A stretch of 64,000 nucleotides of DNA from Halobacillus ihumii (GTDB lineage: Bacteria; Bacillota; Bacilli; Bacillales; Halobacillaceae): NCBI RefSeq assembly GCF_902726645.1, contig NZ_CACVAO010000001.1:930001-994000 (forward strand), in the 5' to 3' direction. The notes beneath the pieces were generated by a model. It did not search any database. It was not told the DNA's origin and was given only the letters and a program-made list of their open reading frames with translations. Shown piece by piece: positions 17,971-26,987 of this stretch (within the stretch, counting starts at the first letter, position 1; each line of letters opens with the position of its first letter). A program made the translations under genes and the position numbers.

Positions 17971-18249
17971 ATTGACAAACTTTCCCTCCCAACTATTTAT
18001 TGTTGAAAACTATACACTTTTGTCGATTTGGCTGTCGAATAGGGATTTTTGAATATTTCTACTTCCTTTGCAACAACTTTTCAAATATATTCCTGCTTAA
18101 TTATTACTTTTCACAGCTTCCTAACATCGGGATTCTAGAGTTTACACATTATTACGCCTAATATGAATTTTTAGAAAATAGTAATAATCTCCCATGGAAA
18201 ATATAAGGTAGTACGTTATACTATAGGAAAATAATAGAAGGAGATTTGC

Positions 18250-19323
18250 ATGGTTGCTCAAGTACATACGGTTGATTTGTTTAGCGAACTTACAAATGCG
18301 TTAAGAAACTATAATCAGGAAGAAAGCACTCAATTGTTAGCTGATTTAGAAAGAGAGTTTCCAGATTCATCCGAGACCACAAACAATGAGGAAATCTGTG
18401 CAAAATATGTGTTAACCTCACGTTACTACCTTCAATATGGAGATATTCAAGCTGCGTACTCTATGCTATTGAAGGCAAGAAACCATAAATACTATGTCAG
18501 TGAAGATATCCTTTATATGTATGCATACGTCTCAGCTATGTATGAAATGAAAAGGAAAAACTATCCTAAATCACTGGAATGGTACACTTATGCTGAACAA
18601 TACCTTCCCTATAATAAGGATCCGCTTGAAACAGCTGACTTCTACCATAAAAAGGCAGCTTTATATTATTACATGGAAAATGCCATTCAATCTTCAATCT
18701 CTTTAGAACAGGCTATTAGAATTTACAAGAGTAACCCTGCTCTATATTCGATCAAAATTGCTGATTGTGAATTGATTCAGGGATTAAATTATATTGACCT
18801 AAAACAGTATGACTTGGCTGAAGAATTGTTCCATTCTTCCCTAAGTCACGATAATGAAAGAGAAAAGCCTAAGTTAAGAACTGCTATTTATCATAATCTG
18901 GCATTACTTTACTCAAAGAAAAATTTACCTACCACGTCACTTAGGTATATATATAAATCCCTTGAATATAAAGATTTGCACCCTGACCTTGAAAATGCCT
19001 ACTATCTTTTAACAAAGGAACTGCTAAAAAGCGGAGAAGTTGGTAAAGGTAAGCATTTTTGTCACAAGGGTTTAAAATTAGACAATCAATTACAATCTTC
19101 CTTATATACGTTATTAAGAGAACTTTATATAGAAAATACAGCTAATGAAGCATTACTACATAAAGCATTATCATTTCTTCAGAAACGAGAGAAATGGATC
19201 ACGACCGAAGAGTATGCAGATAATATTGCTTCGTACTACCTGGATAGAAATGATTTCAGATTAGCAAGCAAATATTTCAATATTTCTCTACAAGCAAAAA
19301 ATATGAGTTATGGGAGGTGTTAA
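18250..19323 (+). CDS. Rap-like TPR regulator (RRNPP family)
   Basis: The 357-residue helical protein is built of TPR units over most of its length (for example ADFYHKKAALYYYMENAIQSS, then the units at about 165-200 and 215-250). The layout and the block MYAYVSAMYEMKRKNYPKSLEWY match the Rap family of peptide-controlled regulators. It has no N-terminal helix-turn-helix, which separates it from PlcR, NprR and AimR. The Glu-Glu-Asp-Gln motif that carries the phosphatase Gln in Spo0F-type Raps is replaced by NNEEICAKY, so phosphatase activity is doubtful. A Phr-like peptide gene starts one base after its stop. A TATACT at 18217-18222 may be the -10 box. Confidence 0.8.
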   Translation: MVAQVHTVDLFSELTNALRNYNQEESTQLLADLEREFPDSSETTNNEEICAKYVLTSRYYLQYGDIQAAYSMLLKARNHKYYVSEDILYMYAYVSAMYEMKRKNYPKSLEWYTYAEQYLPYNKDPLETADFYHKKAALYYYMENAIQSSISLEQAIRIYKSNPALYSIKIADCELIQGLNYIDLKQYDLAEELFHSSLSHDNEREKPKLRTAIYHNLALLYSKKNLPTTSLRYIYKSLEYKDLHPDLENAYYLLTKELLKSGEVGKGKHFCHKGLKLDNQLQSSLYTLLRELYIENTANEALLHKALSFLQKREKWITTEEYADNIASYYLDRNDFRLASKYFNISLQAKNMSYGRC

Positions 19324-19324
19324 A

Positions 19325-19459
19325 ATGAAGAAAAAGTTGCTAGTCTTAGGATTTGCAGCAGCCCTAGTTGCTAGTGTGCTAGGCGGTGTTGCAAACACAC
19401 AAACACAAGACTTCGCTGATGACAGAGGGGTTATCCCTGGTTCCATCGAACTCAGCTAA
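19325..19459 (+). CDS. Phr-like secreted signalling peptide precursor
   Basis: The 44-residue product has the Phr layout: MKKK, a hydrophobic export segment (LLVLGFAAALVASVLGG, residues 5-21), and a polar tail ending DDRGVIPGSIELS. The ATG follows GGGAGG placed inside the last codons of the Rap-like gene, with one base between the genes, so translation is probably coupled. In Rap-Phr pairs the exported tail is processed to a short peptide that re-enters the cell through the oligopeptide permease and inhibits its Rap. Which residues form the mature peptide cannot be read here. Confidence 0.78.
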   Translation: MKKKLLVLGFAAALVASVLGGVANTQTQDFADDRGVIPGSIELS

Positions 19460-19466
19460 TGAAAAA

Positions 19467-19495
19467 GAGCAGCCATCACTTGGCTGCTCCTTTTT
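19467..19495 (+). terminator. Terminator of the rap-phr operon
   Basis: GAGCAGCCA (19467-19475) pairs with TGGCTGCTC (19481-19489), followed by CTTTTT. It confirms that the short peptide gene is the last of the transcript. Confidence 0.88.
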
Positions 19496-19504
19496 CATTC
19501 CCTT

Positions 19505-19690
19505 TTACAGACTATGAATAAAGTCTTTAAAAGAAGCTTTCCCTTGCTCAGTCCGCTTAAACACTCCTGCATGTTCCAATACCTCAGCAAATCTTAGTCC
19601 GATCTCTTGTTTTAGAATCTCTTTTCCACTTTTCCACTCTCTTCTTCGACTAAATTGACGAGTGAAATATAACAAAACCAGGCTGACTAC
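19505..19690 (-). pseudogene. Possible remnant of a protein-coding gene (C-terminal fragment)
   Basis: A minus-strand frame of about 60 codons reads as ordinary protein (for example EIGLRFAEVLEHAGVFKRTE and a final FKDFIHSL) and ends in TAA at 19505-19507. It has no ATG and no ribosome site, and its upstream end runs into the terminator at 19679-19723. I do not recognise the family. It may be the 3' remnant of a deleted gene or chance. Confidence 0.3.
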
Positions 19691-19723
19691 CTATTCATAA
19701 ATAAGTAGTCAGCCTGATTTTTT
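19679..19723. terminator. Hairpin terminator behind the metalloprotease gene
   Basis: CAGGCTGACTAC (19679-19690) pairs perfectly with GTAGTCAGCCTG (19705-19716). ATTTTTT follows on the plus strand and TTTTG on the minus strand, so it can act both ways. Confidence 0.78.
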
Positions 19724-19749
19724 AGGAACAATTTAATTTCTTCTTCCGC

Positions 19750-22131
19750 TTATTTATAAATAAGCACTTTTCCTACAGTACCATCTTTACTTTGACCAGC
19801 AACACGGAAGTTCAACCCATACTCAGGAACATTACGTCCCGCATCAACCAACCCTTCATTCAGCCAGTTTTCACTGTCATCAAATAATGGGATGCGCTTC
19901 GTATGGTTATCTTTCATAGTTCTTCCGAGAAGATCACTGTAGTCTATGAACATTTTATCCTTCTTGTCTAAGGTGAACGCAGCATCGTGCACCTGGTAGC
20001 GAGTAGAAGCAACCGTACCGTCACTCCAGTAAATTGCTTTCTGATCCGCATCGACTACTCCAAGGAAGCCTTCGCCTGGGTGGAAACCTGTCCAGTTTTC
20101 CGTGTACTTGTTATCTACATACCATACAACCAAGCCTGGATCATATTCCATTAGACTGTCTCCGCGACGCAGGTTAGCAAGTCCGCGGTCGACACCGTTA
20201 TGACTGCGCCATTCTAGCAGATAATAATGCTCGGACATCTTGATTCCATCTTCCTTAGTAAATCCGCTTAACTCGAAACTGCTATCACCTTCTGCATCGT
20301 CAAAAACAATTTCTTCTCCGTCAGCTTCGATACTAATATCGTCAGCATAGAAACCTGGTAGAATAGCAGCCGCATCGGTTTTATACTTAAATCCGACTTC
20401 TACTTTTTCCCCTGCAAATGCAGAAAGATCAAAGGTTACTTCTTTCCAGCCATCTGAACTACCTGTAATCCCATTGCCCAAATTATTTCCGTGCGGATTC
20501 TCATCTGTTGTAATCGCACCTTCAATAGGTTCACCATTAACGGTCACATAAGCATAATCCCAATTTGTTTCAATGTCATACCATGCCTGGAAGGTCAACT
20601 CGGCACTAGCAGCATTTGATAGGTCAACCGTTTTTGTCATCGTGTTCGTCAGACTGTTGTCGCTGCCGCTGAAGTATTCATATTGACCACTGACAGGTTC
20701 ATTAATAACTGTCTTCTTATCCGGCAAAGTTACTTTCACAGCGTCATTATTAGTACCTTTTGTTACACCTTCATCCAGAAGCACTTCAAAACCTTGTTCT
20801 GTTACTTCACTCATACTGATTTCAGTACCAGTCAGCCAGTTTCCACCAGCAGTTCCTTGCAGCATTTCTTTTGCATATGGACTGAAACCTGTTGGCATCG
20901 TACCAGGAATATCTCCTGCCCAGCTTCCACTTGCCATAATTGACCAATAAGCTACTGGTTCACCGGCTCCAGAGTACTGTGTATCATACTCATCCGGCAG
21001 ACCTAGATCATGTCCGAATTCGTGAGCCATAACACCTACGGCACCATCTTCCGGCTCAATTGTATAATCGTAAGCGGCCATTTGTCCGTTCCAGTAATCA
21101 ACTGTCGCTTCTGTTCCTTCAATCGCAGTAGGTTGTGCAAGATTCCAACGGTGGGACCAAATTGCATCTGATCCTAATGAACCGCCGCCAGCTTCCTCAC
21201 CTACACCAGAATGAATTACCATAAGATGGTCAACTAAACCATCCGGCTCTAAAAAGTCTCCATCTCCATCCAGATCATAGCGATCCCATTCGTCAAAATT
21301 ACTTAAATTTACGTTAGGATCACTTGCAGCAGCATTCAATGCTTCTTTAACTAGACCACGTGCATTGACATCACTGCCATCAGGAGCTGGATCGTTTGCA
21401 CCGTAATAAGCAGCCGGGTGGTCGGCTGTGTACCATCCTGCCACCGTTCCTTCAACGGAATAACTTCCGCCAGATTGTTTTTCATAGTATTGTTTCATAG
21501 ATACATAGGTTTTGCCGTCTGGACCGATCCAGCCGCCATCACCAAATAGCATATCTTCATAATGTGCTTTTGAATAGGCATTTTCACCTTCATAATACAT
21601 ATCTGTTTCACTTTCCGACATTGAATTATGTGGCTTGTCCGGGTATTCAATCAACAATACGAGGACATTGTCAGTACGTGTTTCACCATTCCAGGCTTCC
21701 TTTTCAACAGACTGTAATTTACTTGCTTGTCCTAATTTGTTTCCTTTACCATTTGTCATGCTGTTGTTTTTAGCATTGTCTGTTAGCTTAGCTTGTTTTT
21801 CTGCCTTCTCTTTAGCCATTTTCCCCTTATCTTCTGTTTTGGCTTTATTAGCCGCAGCTTCAGATTTTGCTTCTAAGTATTTATTCAGGACTTGTTTTGC
21901 TTCTTCTGGTGTGGCATTTTCCGAGATCTTCCCGCTTTCCTTTAACATCTCAATCAATCGTTCCTCGTTCGCGATCGCTACATCAAAAGGTGCTCCCCCT
22001 TTTTCATGAGCGTGTGTCTTATGTACATCGGACTGAACTGTGCCTGAATTAGCTAATACACTAGAACTAAATGGGGCTAATGCTAGAGTAAGAGCCAAGG
22101 CTGAGGTAACAATTCTACTATTCTTTTTCAA
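19750..22131 (-). CDS. inhA: Secreted M6 family metalloprotease, immune inhibitor A type
   Basis: The 793-residue protein has a signal peptide (cleavage near VLA-NS at about 27), a charged propeptide region to about 150 with Lys/Ala-rich coil, and an M6 catalytic domain. Its zinc site HEFGHDLGLPDEYD is at 369-382. The domain is followed by the Met-turn-like region around ASGSWAGD. Two C-terminal domains include a MAM/lectin-like region with NTMTKTVDLSNAASAELTF. InhA proteases of the Bacillus cereus group cut host antibacterial peptides and other proteins; here it is a general extracellular protease. Acidic residues dominate the mature part, as in secreted proteins of salt-loving bacteria. The convergent rap-phr cassette is next to it. 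Confidence 0.92.
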   Translation of the reverse strand: MKKNSRIVTSALALTLALAPFSSSVLANSGTVQSDVHKTHAHEKGGAPFDVAIANEERLIEMLKESGKISENATPEEAKQVLNKYLEAKSEAAANKAKTEDKGKMAKEKAEKQAKLTDNAKNNSMTNGKGNKLGQASKLQSVEKEAWNGETRTDNVLVLLIEYPDKPHNSMSESETDMYYEGENAYSKAHYEDMLFGDGGWIGPDGKTYVSMKQYYEKQSGGSYSVEGTVAGWYTADHPAAYYGANDPAPDGSDVNARGLVKEALNAAASDPNVNLSNFDEWDRYDLDGDGDFLEPDGLVDHLMVIHSGVGEEAGGGSLGSDAIWSHRWNLAQPTAIEGTEATVDYWNGQMAAYDYTIEPEDGAVGVMAHEFGHDLGLPDEYDTQYSGAGEPVAYWSIMASGSWAGDIPGTMPTGFSPYAKEMLQGTAGGNWLTGTEISMSEVTEQGFEVLLDEGVTKGTNNDAVKVTLPDKKTVINEPVSGQYEYFSGSDNSLTNTMTKTVDLSNAASAELTFQAWYDIETNWDYAYVTVNGEPIEGAITTDENPHGNNLGNGITGSSDGWKEVTFDLSAFAGEKVEVGFKYKTDAAAILPGFYADDISIEADGEEIVFDDAEGDSSFELSGFTKEDGIKMSEHYYLLEWRSHNGVDRGLANLRRGDSLMEYDPGLVVWYVDNKYTENWTGFHPGEGFLGVVDADQKAIYWSDGTVASTRYQVHDAAFTLDKKDKMFIDYSDLLGRTMKDNHTKRIPLFDDSENWLNEGLVDAGRNVPEYGLNFRVAGQSKDGTVGKVLIYK

Positions 22132-22285
22132 AATTATTTCTCCTTTCCAGAAATATATGATAATAAATTACTATCTACAAATATAGGCAATTTATTCAGA
22201 ATAATCAATCGTTTTAGTAGAAATAATTTACAAATAATTAATATTACCCACCTACCTATTTAAAGCTTTAAAGTGATCAACAGGT

Positions 22286-22340
22286 AAAAACTACCACCTC
22301 AGGTCATCCAGAAACTGGATGACCTGAGGTGGTAGTTTTT
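22286..22340. repeat. Palindromic intergenic repeat, copy 7
   Basis: The core arms are 22294-22310 and 22316-22332, centre GAAAC. Eight more pairs (AAAAACTA / TAGTTTTT) give a 25-bp stem. It stands between the yesL terminator and the protease promoter region. Its flank ACTA...TAGTTTTTGG is shared with copy 8. Confidence 0.92.
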
Positions 22341-22347
22341 GGCACAA

Positions 22348-22388
22348 AAAACCCTGTCAGCTGTGGAGGCTCAGGCTGACAGGGTTTT
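22348..22388 (-). terminator. Terminator of the sugar operon
   Basis: AAAACCCTGTCAGC (22348-22361) pairs perfectly with GCTGACAGGGTTTT (22375-22388), directly behind the yesL stop on the minus strand. Confidence 0.88.
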
Positions 22389-22390
22389 GT

Positions 22391-23080
22391 TTATAATGTT
22401 TTATTTGATAGTTTCAAATGTAATCTATAATATGCGGAAAATGCTAAAAAGGAAACGAGCGAACCTGTAAAGAGCGGGATAATCACCTGAAACATATAAA
22501 GACTGATATAAAGAATGATTCCTGCACTAATAGCCACAGCTATAAACAAAAGCGGGCTTCCAATTGTAATAAGGAAAGAATGCTTTAATAATGCTCCTAG
22601 TTTCATATGATAATGAACCGCAACAGAGAAAAAGTTTAAAGTCCATACAAATAATAGAATGCCCAAAACCAAGAACAGATTCATCAGCATGCTGTTCCGG
22701 CTTGAAAAATAATAAATATCTGCGGCTAAAACTCCCCACAAAATCACGAAAATCAATCCACTCAATAAACTCGTCTTGTAATTATTTTTATAGTGACTAA
22801 AGAATGATTGAGTTGTTCCTACATCTTCCTCATTTCTAACCCATTCGCGTGCTTTCGCAAACAAAGCGGTCGTCGCTGGGAAAAATAAAATCGGAAGCAG
22901 AACAACGAGCGGGACAGCAAGATACAGTGCCCCTGAACCGTTTTCTAAGTATAACAGGCTGAGAAGGAGGAGCCCGATAGGCAGATTAAACAGAGCCCAT
23001 AATAAATTAGATAAAGAGAAACGCATAATCCACTCACTTATAGCGAAAAATCCTCCTGCTAATCCTGAACTATTCTTCAC
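22391..23080 (-). CDS. yesL: YesL family (DUF624) membrane protein
   Basis: The 229-residue protein has five to six membrane spans and the DUF624 pattern: an N-terminal WIMRFSLSNLLWALFNLPIG, then FPATTALFAKAREWVR, as in YesL. Such proteins accompany ABC sugar import operons in Bacillus and Paenibacillus, but their role is not known. It is the last gene of the operon, 40 bases behind the isomerase-like gene, and is followed by a strong terminator. Confidence 0.85.
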   Translation of the reverse strand: MKNSSGLAGGFFAISEWIMRFSLSNLLWALFNLPIGLLLLSLLYLENGSGALYLAVPLVVLLPILFFPATTALFAKAREWVRNEEDVGTTQSFFSHYKNNYKTSLLSGLIFVILWGVLAADIYYFSSRNSMLMNLFLVLGILLFVWTLNFFSVAVHYHMKLGALLKHSFLITIGSPLLFIAVAISAGIILYISLYMFQVIIPLFTGSLVSFLAFSAYYRLHLKLSNKTL

Positions 23081-23119
23081 TTTCGACTCCTCCTTCCTTT
23101 CCCTTAAAACATATCTAAA

Positions 23120-24088
23120 TTAGGCCCACCACATATCAGCTGGAGGCTCTTCAATATTTACTGCTTTTAAATTTTTCACGGCTTGATTAAAGCCTTCACT
23201 AATTGACATAATCGGATCTTCATGCTCAATGCTGATCACATGATCGTATCCATAAGTGCGAAGTGCACTAACAATATTAGACCATTCCTGGATACCGTGT
23301 CCATAGCCAACTGAGCGGAAACTCCAAGCACGTGTTTTCACTTCAGAATATGGCTGCATGTCTGTTAAACCATACATGTTTACATTGTCCTGATCAATGT
23401 ACGTATCCTTCGCATGGAAATGATGGATAGCTCCGGCATTACCTAAGATTTTAATAGCTGCAACAGGATCGATCCCTTGCCACCACAGATGACTCGGATC
23501 AAGGTTTGCTCCTATGGCGTCACTTGTAGCTTCGCGCAGTTTTAACATCGTGTACGGTGTATGAACAAGAAATCCAGCATGCAGTTCCAGTCCTACCTTG
23601 ATACCATGTTCTTCAGCGAATTTTCCTTGTTCCTTCCAATACGGAATCAGCTTCTCATTCCATTGCCATTCCAATACATCTGAATACTCCGCTGGCCATG
23701 GAGTGACAGGCCAATTCGGGGATTTGTCTGTTTCCGTTCCACCTGGTGTGCCTGAAAACGTATTAACAACAGGAACATCAAGTAAACTTGCTAACTTCAC
23801 CGTTTTCACAAAGGACTCATGAGACTCTTGTGCAAATTGTTTATCCGGAGAAATTGGATTGCCGTGACAGCTAAATGCACTGATCGTCAATCCACGTGAG
23901 TTAACTTTGTCCAGGAATTCGACACGTTTCTCCTCACTTTCGAGCAGTTCATCCACGTTACAGTGTGCTGTACCTGGATAACCGCCTGTTCCGATTTCGA
24001 CTGCTTTCAAACCAGCATTTTTTACATGATCGAGCATATCCTCAAAGGATTTATCAGCAAAAAGGACTGTGAATACGCCCAGTTTCAT
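23120..24088 (-). CDS. Sugar phosphate isomerase/epimerase family TIM-barrel protein
   Basis: The 322-residue protein is an AP-endonuclease-2 type TIM barrel. Metal-ligand candidates appear in order: VGLELHAGFLVH (Glu, His), GANLDPSHLWWQG (Asp, His), HHFHAKDTY (His), and VISIEHEDP (Glu). Members of this family, such as IolE, IolI, YcjR and 3-keto-sugar lyases, isomerise, epimerise or dehydrate sugars. It lies 22 bases behind an oxidoreductase gene in the operon. In pathways with paired Gfo/Idh enzymes such a barrel acts on the oxidised sugar; that is inference here. Confidence 0.85.
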   Translation of the reverse strand: MKLGVFTVLFADKSFEDMLDHVKNAGLKAVEIGTGGYPGTAHCNVDELLESEEKRVEFLDKVNSRGLTISAFSCHGNPISPDKQFAQESHESFVKTVKLASLLDVPVVNTFSGTPGGTETDKSPNWPVTPWPAEYSDVLEWQWNEKLIPYWKEQGKFAEEHGIKVGLELHAGFLVHTPYTMLKLREATSDAIGANLDPSHLWWQGIDPVAAIKILGNAGAIHHFHAKDTYIDQDNVNMYGLTDMQPYSEVKTRAWSFRSVGYGHGIQEWSNIVSALRTYGYDHVISIEHEDPIMSISEGFNQAVKNLKAVNIEEPPADMWWA

Positions 24089-24110
24089 ATCAATCTCCTC
24101 CCATCGATTT

Positions 24111-25151
24111 TCAGACTAGTTTAATACTCGTCCCTGTTTCACTACTTTCATAGATGGCTTCTATTAACTGTGTCACCCGTAATGCCTGTTCTGGTTTGAC
24201 GATCTGTTCGGAATTCCCGAGACAGCTGTCGACAAAATTATCTGCTTGTAAAAATCCCGGACTAAGATTTTCTTCGGGTAATTTAGCCTGGGTATTCCAT
24301 ACCGTTCCATATTTCGTTTGATAGAGTTCAAATGGATAGACATCCATTCCCCCATCTGCTCCTGAAATACTCAAGGAAGTTTGGTCCTCTTTGATGTTTG
24401 CGGCCCATGAGCATTCAAATTGCATGGACATCCCATCTTCAAACATGATGTAACTCGAAACATGATCATCCACATTAAATGTCTTATGGTCAAAAGCGCC
24501 CCAGTCATTAACCTGACCTGGCGTTTTGCTCAATCGATTATAAGTTTTTCCGATGACTTCCACAGGCTTCGGATCGTCGAGCAGCCATAAAGCCAGATCA
24601 AGCAAGTGGCAGCCAAAGTCAATCAAGCTGCCGCCTCCTTGTAAATCTTTATTGGTAAATACACCCCAGCCTGGCACTTTACGACGACGCATTGCCTGCA
24701 CGCGAGTGACGAGTGGATCTCCTATTTCTCCATTAAAAATGGCTTCCTTTGCTAACTTAGCTTCAGGCATATAACGATAGTGATAAGCAATCGAAAGCAG
24801 TCGATCATTTTGGCGAGCTGCCTCAATCATAGCCTCACACTCTTCAGTAGTAATCGCCATTGGTTTTTCACACAGAACGTGAACTCCAGCGTTTAATGCA
24901 GCTACAGCAATTTCTGAATGAAATTTATTTGGAGTACAAATTGTCACTGCATCAACCACTTCAAATAGTTGCTGGTAATTTTCAAAAACGTGAGGAATAT
25001 CAAACATTTCCGCCACGGATTTAGCACGGTCGTTGTTAACATCCTGGACGGCTGTCAGCTCTACTTTCTCCTCCATTCCAGCAAATGCTGGAATATGTCG
25101 CTGTTGGGCGATGCCGCCAACACCGATAATTCCCATCTTCAATTTATTCAT
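24111..25151 (-). CDS. Gfo/Idh/MocA family oxidoreductase 1
   Basis: The 346-residue protein has the N-terminal Rossmann motif GIIGVGGIAQQRHIPAF (about 7-23), the family hallmark VLCEKPMAIT (about 92-101, with the catalytic Lys) and YHYRYMPEAKLAKEAI. A C-terminal beta-sheet domain follows. Such enzymes oxidise or reduce sugars and cyclitols with NAD(P). SLIDFGCHLLDLALWLL holds the likely active-site His. It is translated next to a second, different member of the family six bases upstream, which suggests two successive or coupled redox steps on one sugar. Confidence 0.87.
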   Translation of the reverse strand: MNKLKMGIIGVGGIAQQRHIPAFAGMEEKVELTAVQDVNNDRAKSVAEMFDIPHVFENYQQLFEVVDAVTICTPNKFHSEIAVAALNAGVHVLCEKPMAITTEECEAMIEAARQNDRLLSIAYHYRYMPEAKLAKEAIFNGEIGDPLVTRVQAMRRRKVPGWGVFTNKDLQGGGSLIDFGCHLLDLALWLLDDPKPVEVIGKTYNRLSKTPGQVNDWGAFDHKTFNVDDHVSSYIMFEDGMSMQFECSWAANIKEDQTSLSISGADGGMDVYPFELYQTKYGTVWNTQAKLPEENLSPGFLQADNFVDSCLGNSEQIVKPEQALRVTQLIEAIYESSETGTSIKLV

Positions 25152-25157
25152 TCTAAA

Positions 25158-26189
25158 TCACTTCTCTAACTTTGAAATTTTACGCGTCTCCCCTGATTGC
25201 AGTGCCCCTAGAATAATTTCAAGAGAACGTTTTCCTTCGCAGCCATCGATCAGAGGGGTTTTGTCCTCAATAATACTTTCAACAAAGTGATCTATCACAT
25301 GTGTATTCGTCTGACCGCCTTCCTCATTTGATTGAATTTGGCCGAGCTCATACTTTACAACTTCCCCGGTCGCGTATTGAGCAATAAGCGAGTACTGAGG
25401 GTCATCTTCTAAACGTAATGTAGCTTTCTCACCATATATAATAGTAGAGTTGTCTTCTTCTGGCCTATAAGCCCAGCTTGCTGTTAAAGTACCGACAACT
25501 CCAGATTCGGAACGCAGAATACAAACCGCGTTATCATCCACCGAAATTCCCTCTTTGGCGTTATTTTCAATAAAACCTGCTACATCAACAAATTCTTCCC
25601 CTAGTAAATAGCGCAGTAAATCCGCTTTATGTACACCAAGATCTCCCATAGCTCCAATAAACGCCTGGTCTTTTTTAAAGAACCAGCTATCTGTTCCATC
25701 AGCACTCCATCCTTCGGGTCCTCCATGGCCAAATGTCGTACGGAAGCTGTACACTTTTCCTATCTCTCCAGCTTCAATCAGCTGGCGGGCCTTTTGATGA
25801 GAGGCTACGAACCTTTGATTGTGGGCAATCATCAACTTTTTACCGTTACGCTCTGCTGTGTTAATCATTTCTTCTGCTTCTTCAGAAGATGTTGCCATCG
25901 GTTTTTCGCATAACACATGAGCTCCCGCGTTTAACGCAGCAATGGAAACGGGGGCATGCAAATAGTTTGGCAGACAAACACTTACAGCATCTACGTTTTC
26001 TTTTGATAAAAGATCTTCATAATCTGTATAGGAGCGAGCCCCAAAAGCTTCAGCTGTAACCATAGCACGCTCTTCTACAATGTCACAAACGGCCGTAATA
26101 TCTACTTGTTTATTCGCTTCATACTCCATTAAATGACGATTTTGTGCAATACTTCCACACCCGATAATCGCTACTTTCAAATTAGCCAA
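25158..26189 (-). CDS. Gfo/Idh/MocA family oxidoreductase 2
   Basis: The 343-residue protein opens with AIIGCGSIAQNRHLMEY (Rossmann fold) and has VLCEKPMATS with the conserved Lys at about 95. It then has HNQRFVASHQKARQLIEAGEIG and the active-site segment MGDLGVHKADLLRYLL. It differs clearly from its downstream neighbour, so the pair is not a recent duplication. It is 13 bases downstream of the ThuA-like gene in the operon. It probably acts on the same imported sugar. Confidence 0.87.
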   Translation of the reverse strand: MANLKVAIIGCGSIAQNRHLMEYEANKQVDITAVCDIVEERAMVTAEAFGARSYTDYEDLLSKENVDAVSVCLPNYLHAPVSIAALNAGAHVLCEKPMATSSEEAEEMINTAERNGKKLMIAHNQRFVASHQKARQLIEAGEIGKVYSFRTTFGHGGPEGWSADGTDSWFFKKDQAFIGAMGDLGVHKADLLRYLLGEEFVDVAGFIENNAKEGISVDDNAVCILRSESGVVGTLTASWAYRPEEDNSTIIYGEKATLRLEDDPQYSLIAQYATGEVVKYELGQIQSNEEGGQTNTHVIDHFVESIIEDKTPLIDGCEGKRSLEIILGALQSGETRKISKLEK

Positions 26190-26201
26190 CTTAATCTCCT
26201 C

Positions 26202-26921
26202 CTACTTTTCAGAAATATTTTCTAATGGCTGTGAGTTTCCGTATACGTTCTTCGGTGTTCCCCCATTGTCAGCCCACTTCACACCATTACGAATCACTTG
26301 TTGAACTTCTTTATTGTAGTAAGTTGGATACGTCTCATGTCCAGGACGGAAGTAAAATATTTTACCCCGGCCGCGTTTAAAGGTAGCTCCACTTCGGAAT
26401 ACTTCTCCGCCTTCAAACCAGCTGACAAATATAAGCTCTTCAGGCGTCGGAATATCAAAATGTTCCCCGTACATTTCTTCTTTTTCAATTTCAATGTATT
26501 CTCCAAGACCTTCTGTGATCGGGTGTGTCGGATCTACTACCCACATACGTTCACGGTCGTCCGCCTCACGCCATTTCAAATCACACGAAGTACCCATCAA
26601 TTTCTTGAAGACTTTGGAAAAATGAGCGGAATGTAAAACAACTAATCCCATTCCATCTAAAACGCGCTGTTTCACTTTCTCAGCAATTTCCTCCTGTACT
26701 TCATCATGTGCTTTATGCCCCCACCATACAAGTACATCCGTATTTTCAAGTACTTCATCTGTTAAACCATGCTCTTCTTCATCAAGGGTAGCTGTTTTTA
26801 CAACATGCCCATCCCCTTCAAGAAATTCTGCAATTGCAGAGTGAATTCCTTCCGGATAAATGTCTGTTACCACTTGGTTTTCTTTTTCATGACGAAATTC
26901 ATTCCATACTGTAATGTTCAT
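26202..26921 (-). CDS. ThuA domain protein (glutamine amidotransferase-like)
   Basis: The 239-residue protein matches ThuA, first known from trehalose use in rhizobia, where ThuA/ThuB act through 3-keto-trehalose. Family marks are [30 protein letters not shown], and the C-terminal [20 protein letters not shown]. The fold is class I amidotransferase-like, but the nucleophile Cys is replaced here by His-Ser-Ala-His. The frame extends to 26942; the ATG at 26921 has AAAGGAGT at good spacing. It lies between the LacI gene and the two oxidoreductases. It may isomerise or hydrate a keto-sugar intermediate, but this is inference. Confidence 0.85.
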   Translation of the reverse strand: MNITVWNEFRHEKENQVVTDIYPEGIHSAIAEFLEGDGHVVKTATLDEEEHGLTDEVLENTDVLVWWGHKAHDEVQEEIAEKVKQRVLDGMGLVVLHSAHFSKVFKKLMGTSCDLKWREADDRERMWVVDPTHPITEGLGEYIEIEKEEMYGEHFDIPTPEELIFVSWFEGGEVFRSGATFKRGRGKIFYFRPGHETYPTYYNKEVQQVIRNGVKWADNGGTPKNVYGNSQPLENISEK

Positions 26922-26987
26922 TGTATTGACTCCTTTTATCAAATCATATAGTACTGATGTTATCTTTATGGAGTTAGCAAAAATCTC

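Noticed and set aside
18250..19323. AimR-type phage arbitrium receptor
   Set aside because: No N-terminal DNA-binding helix-turn-helix and no phage genes nearby; the Rap layout fits better.
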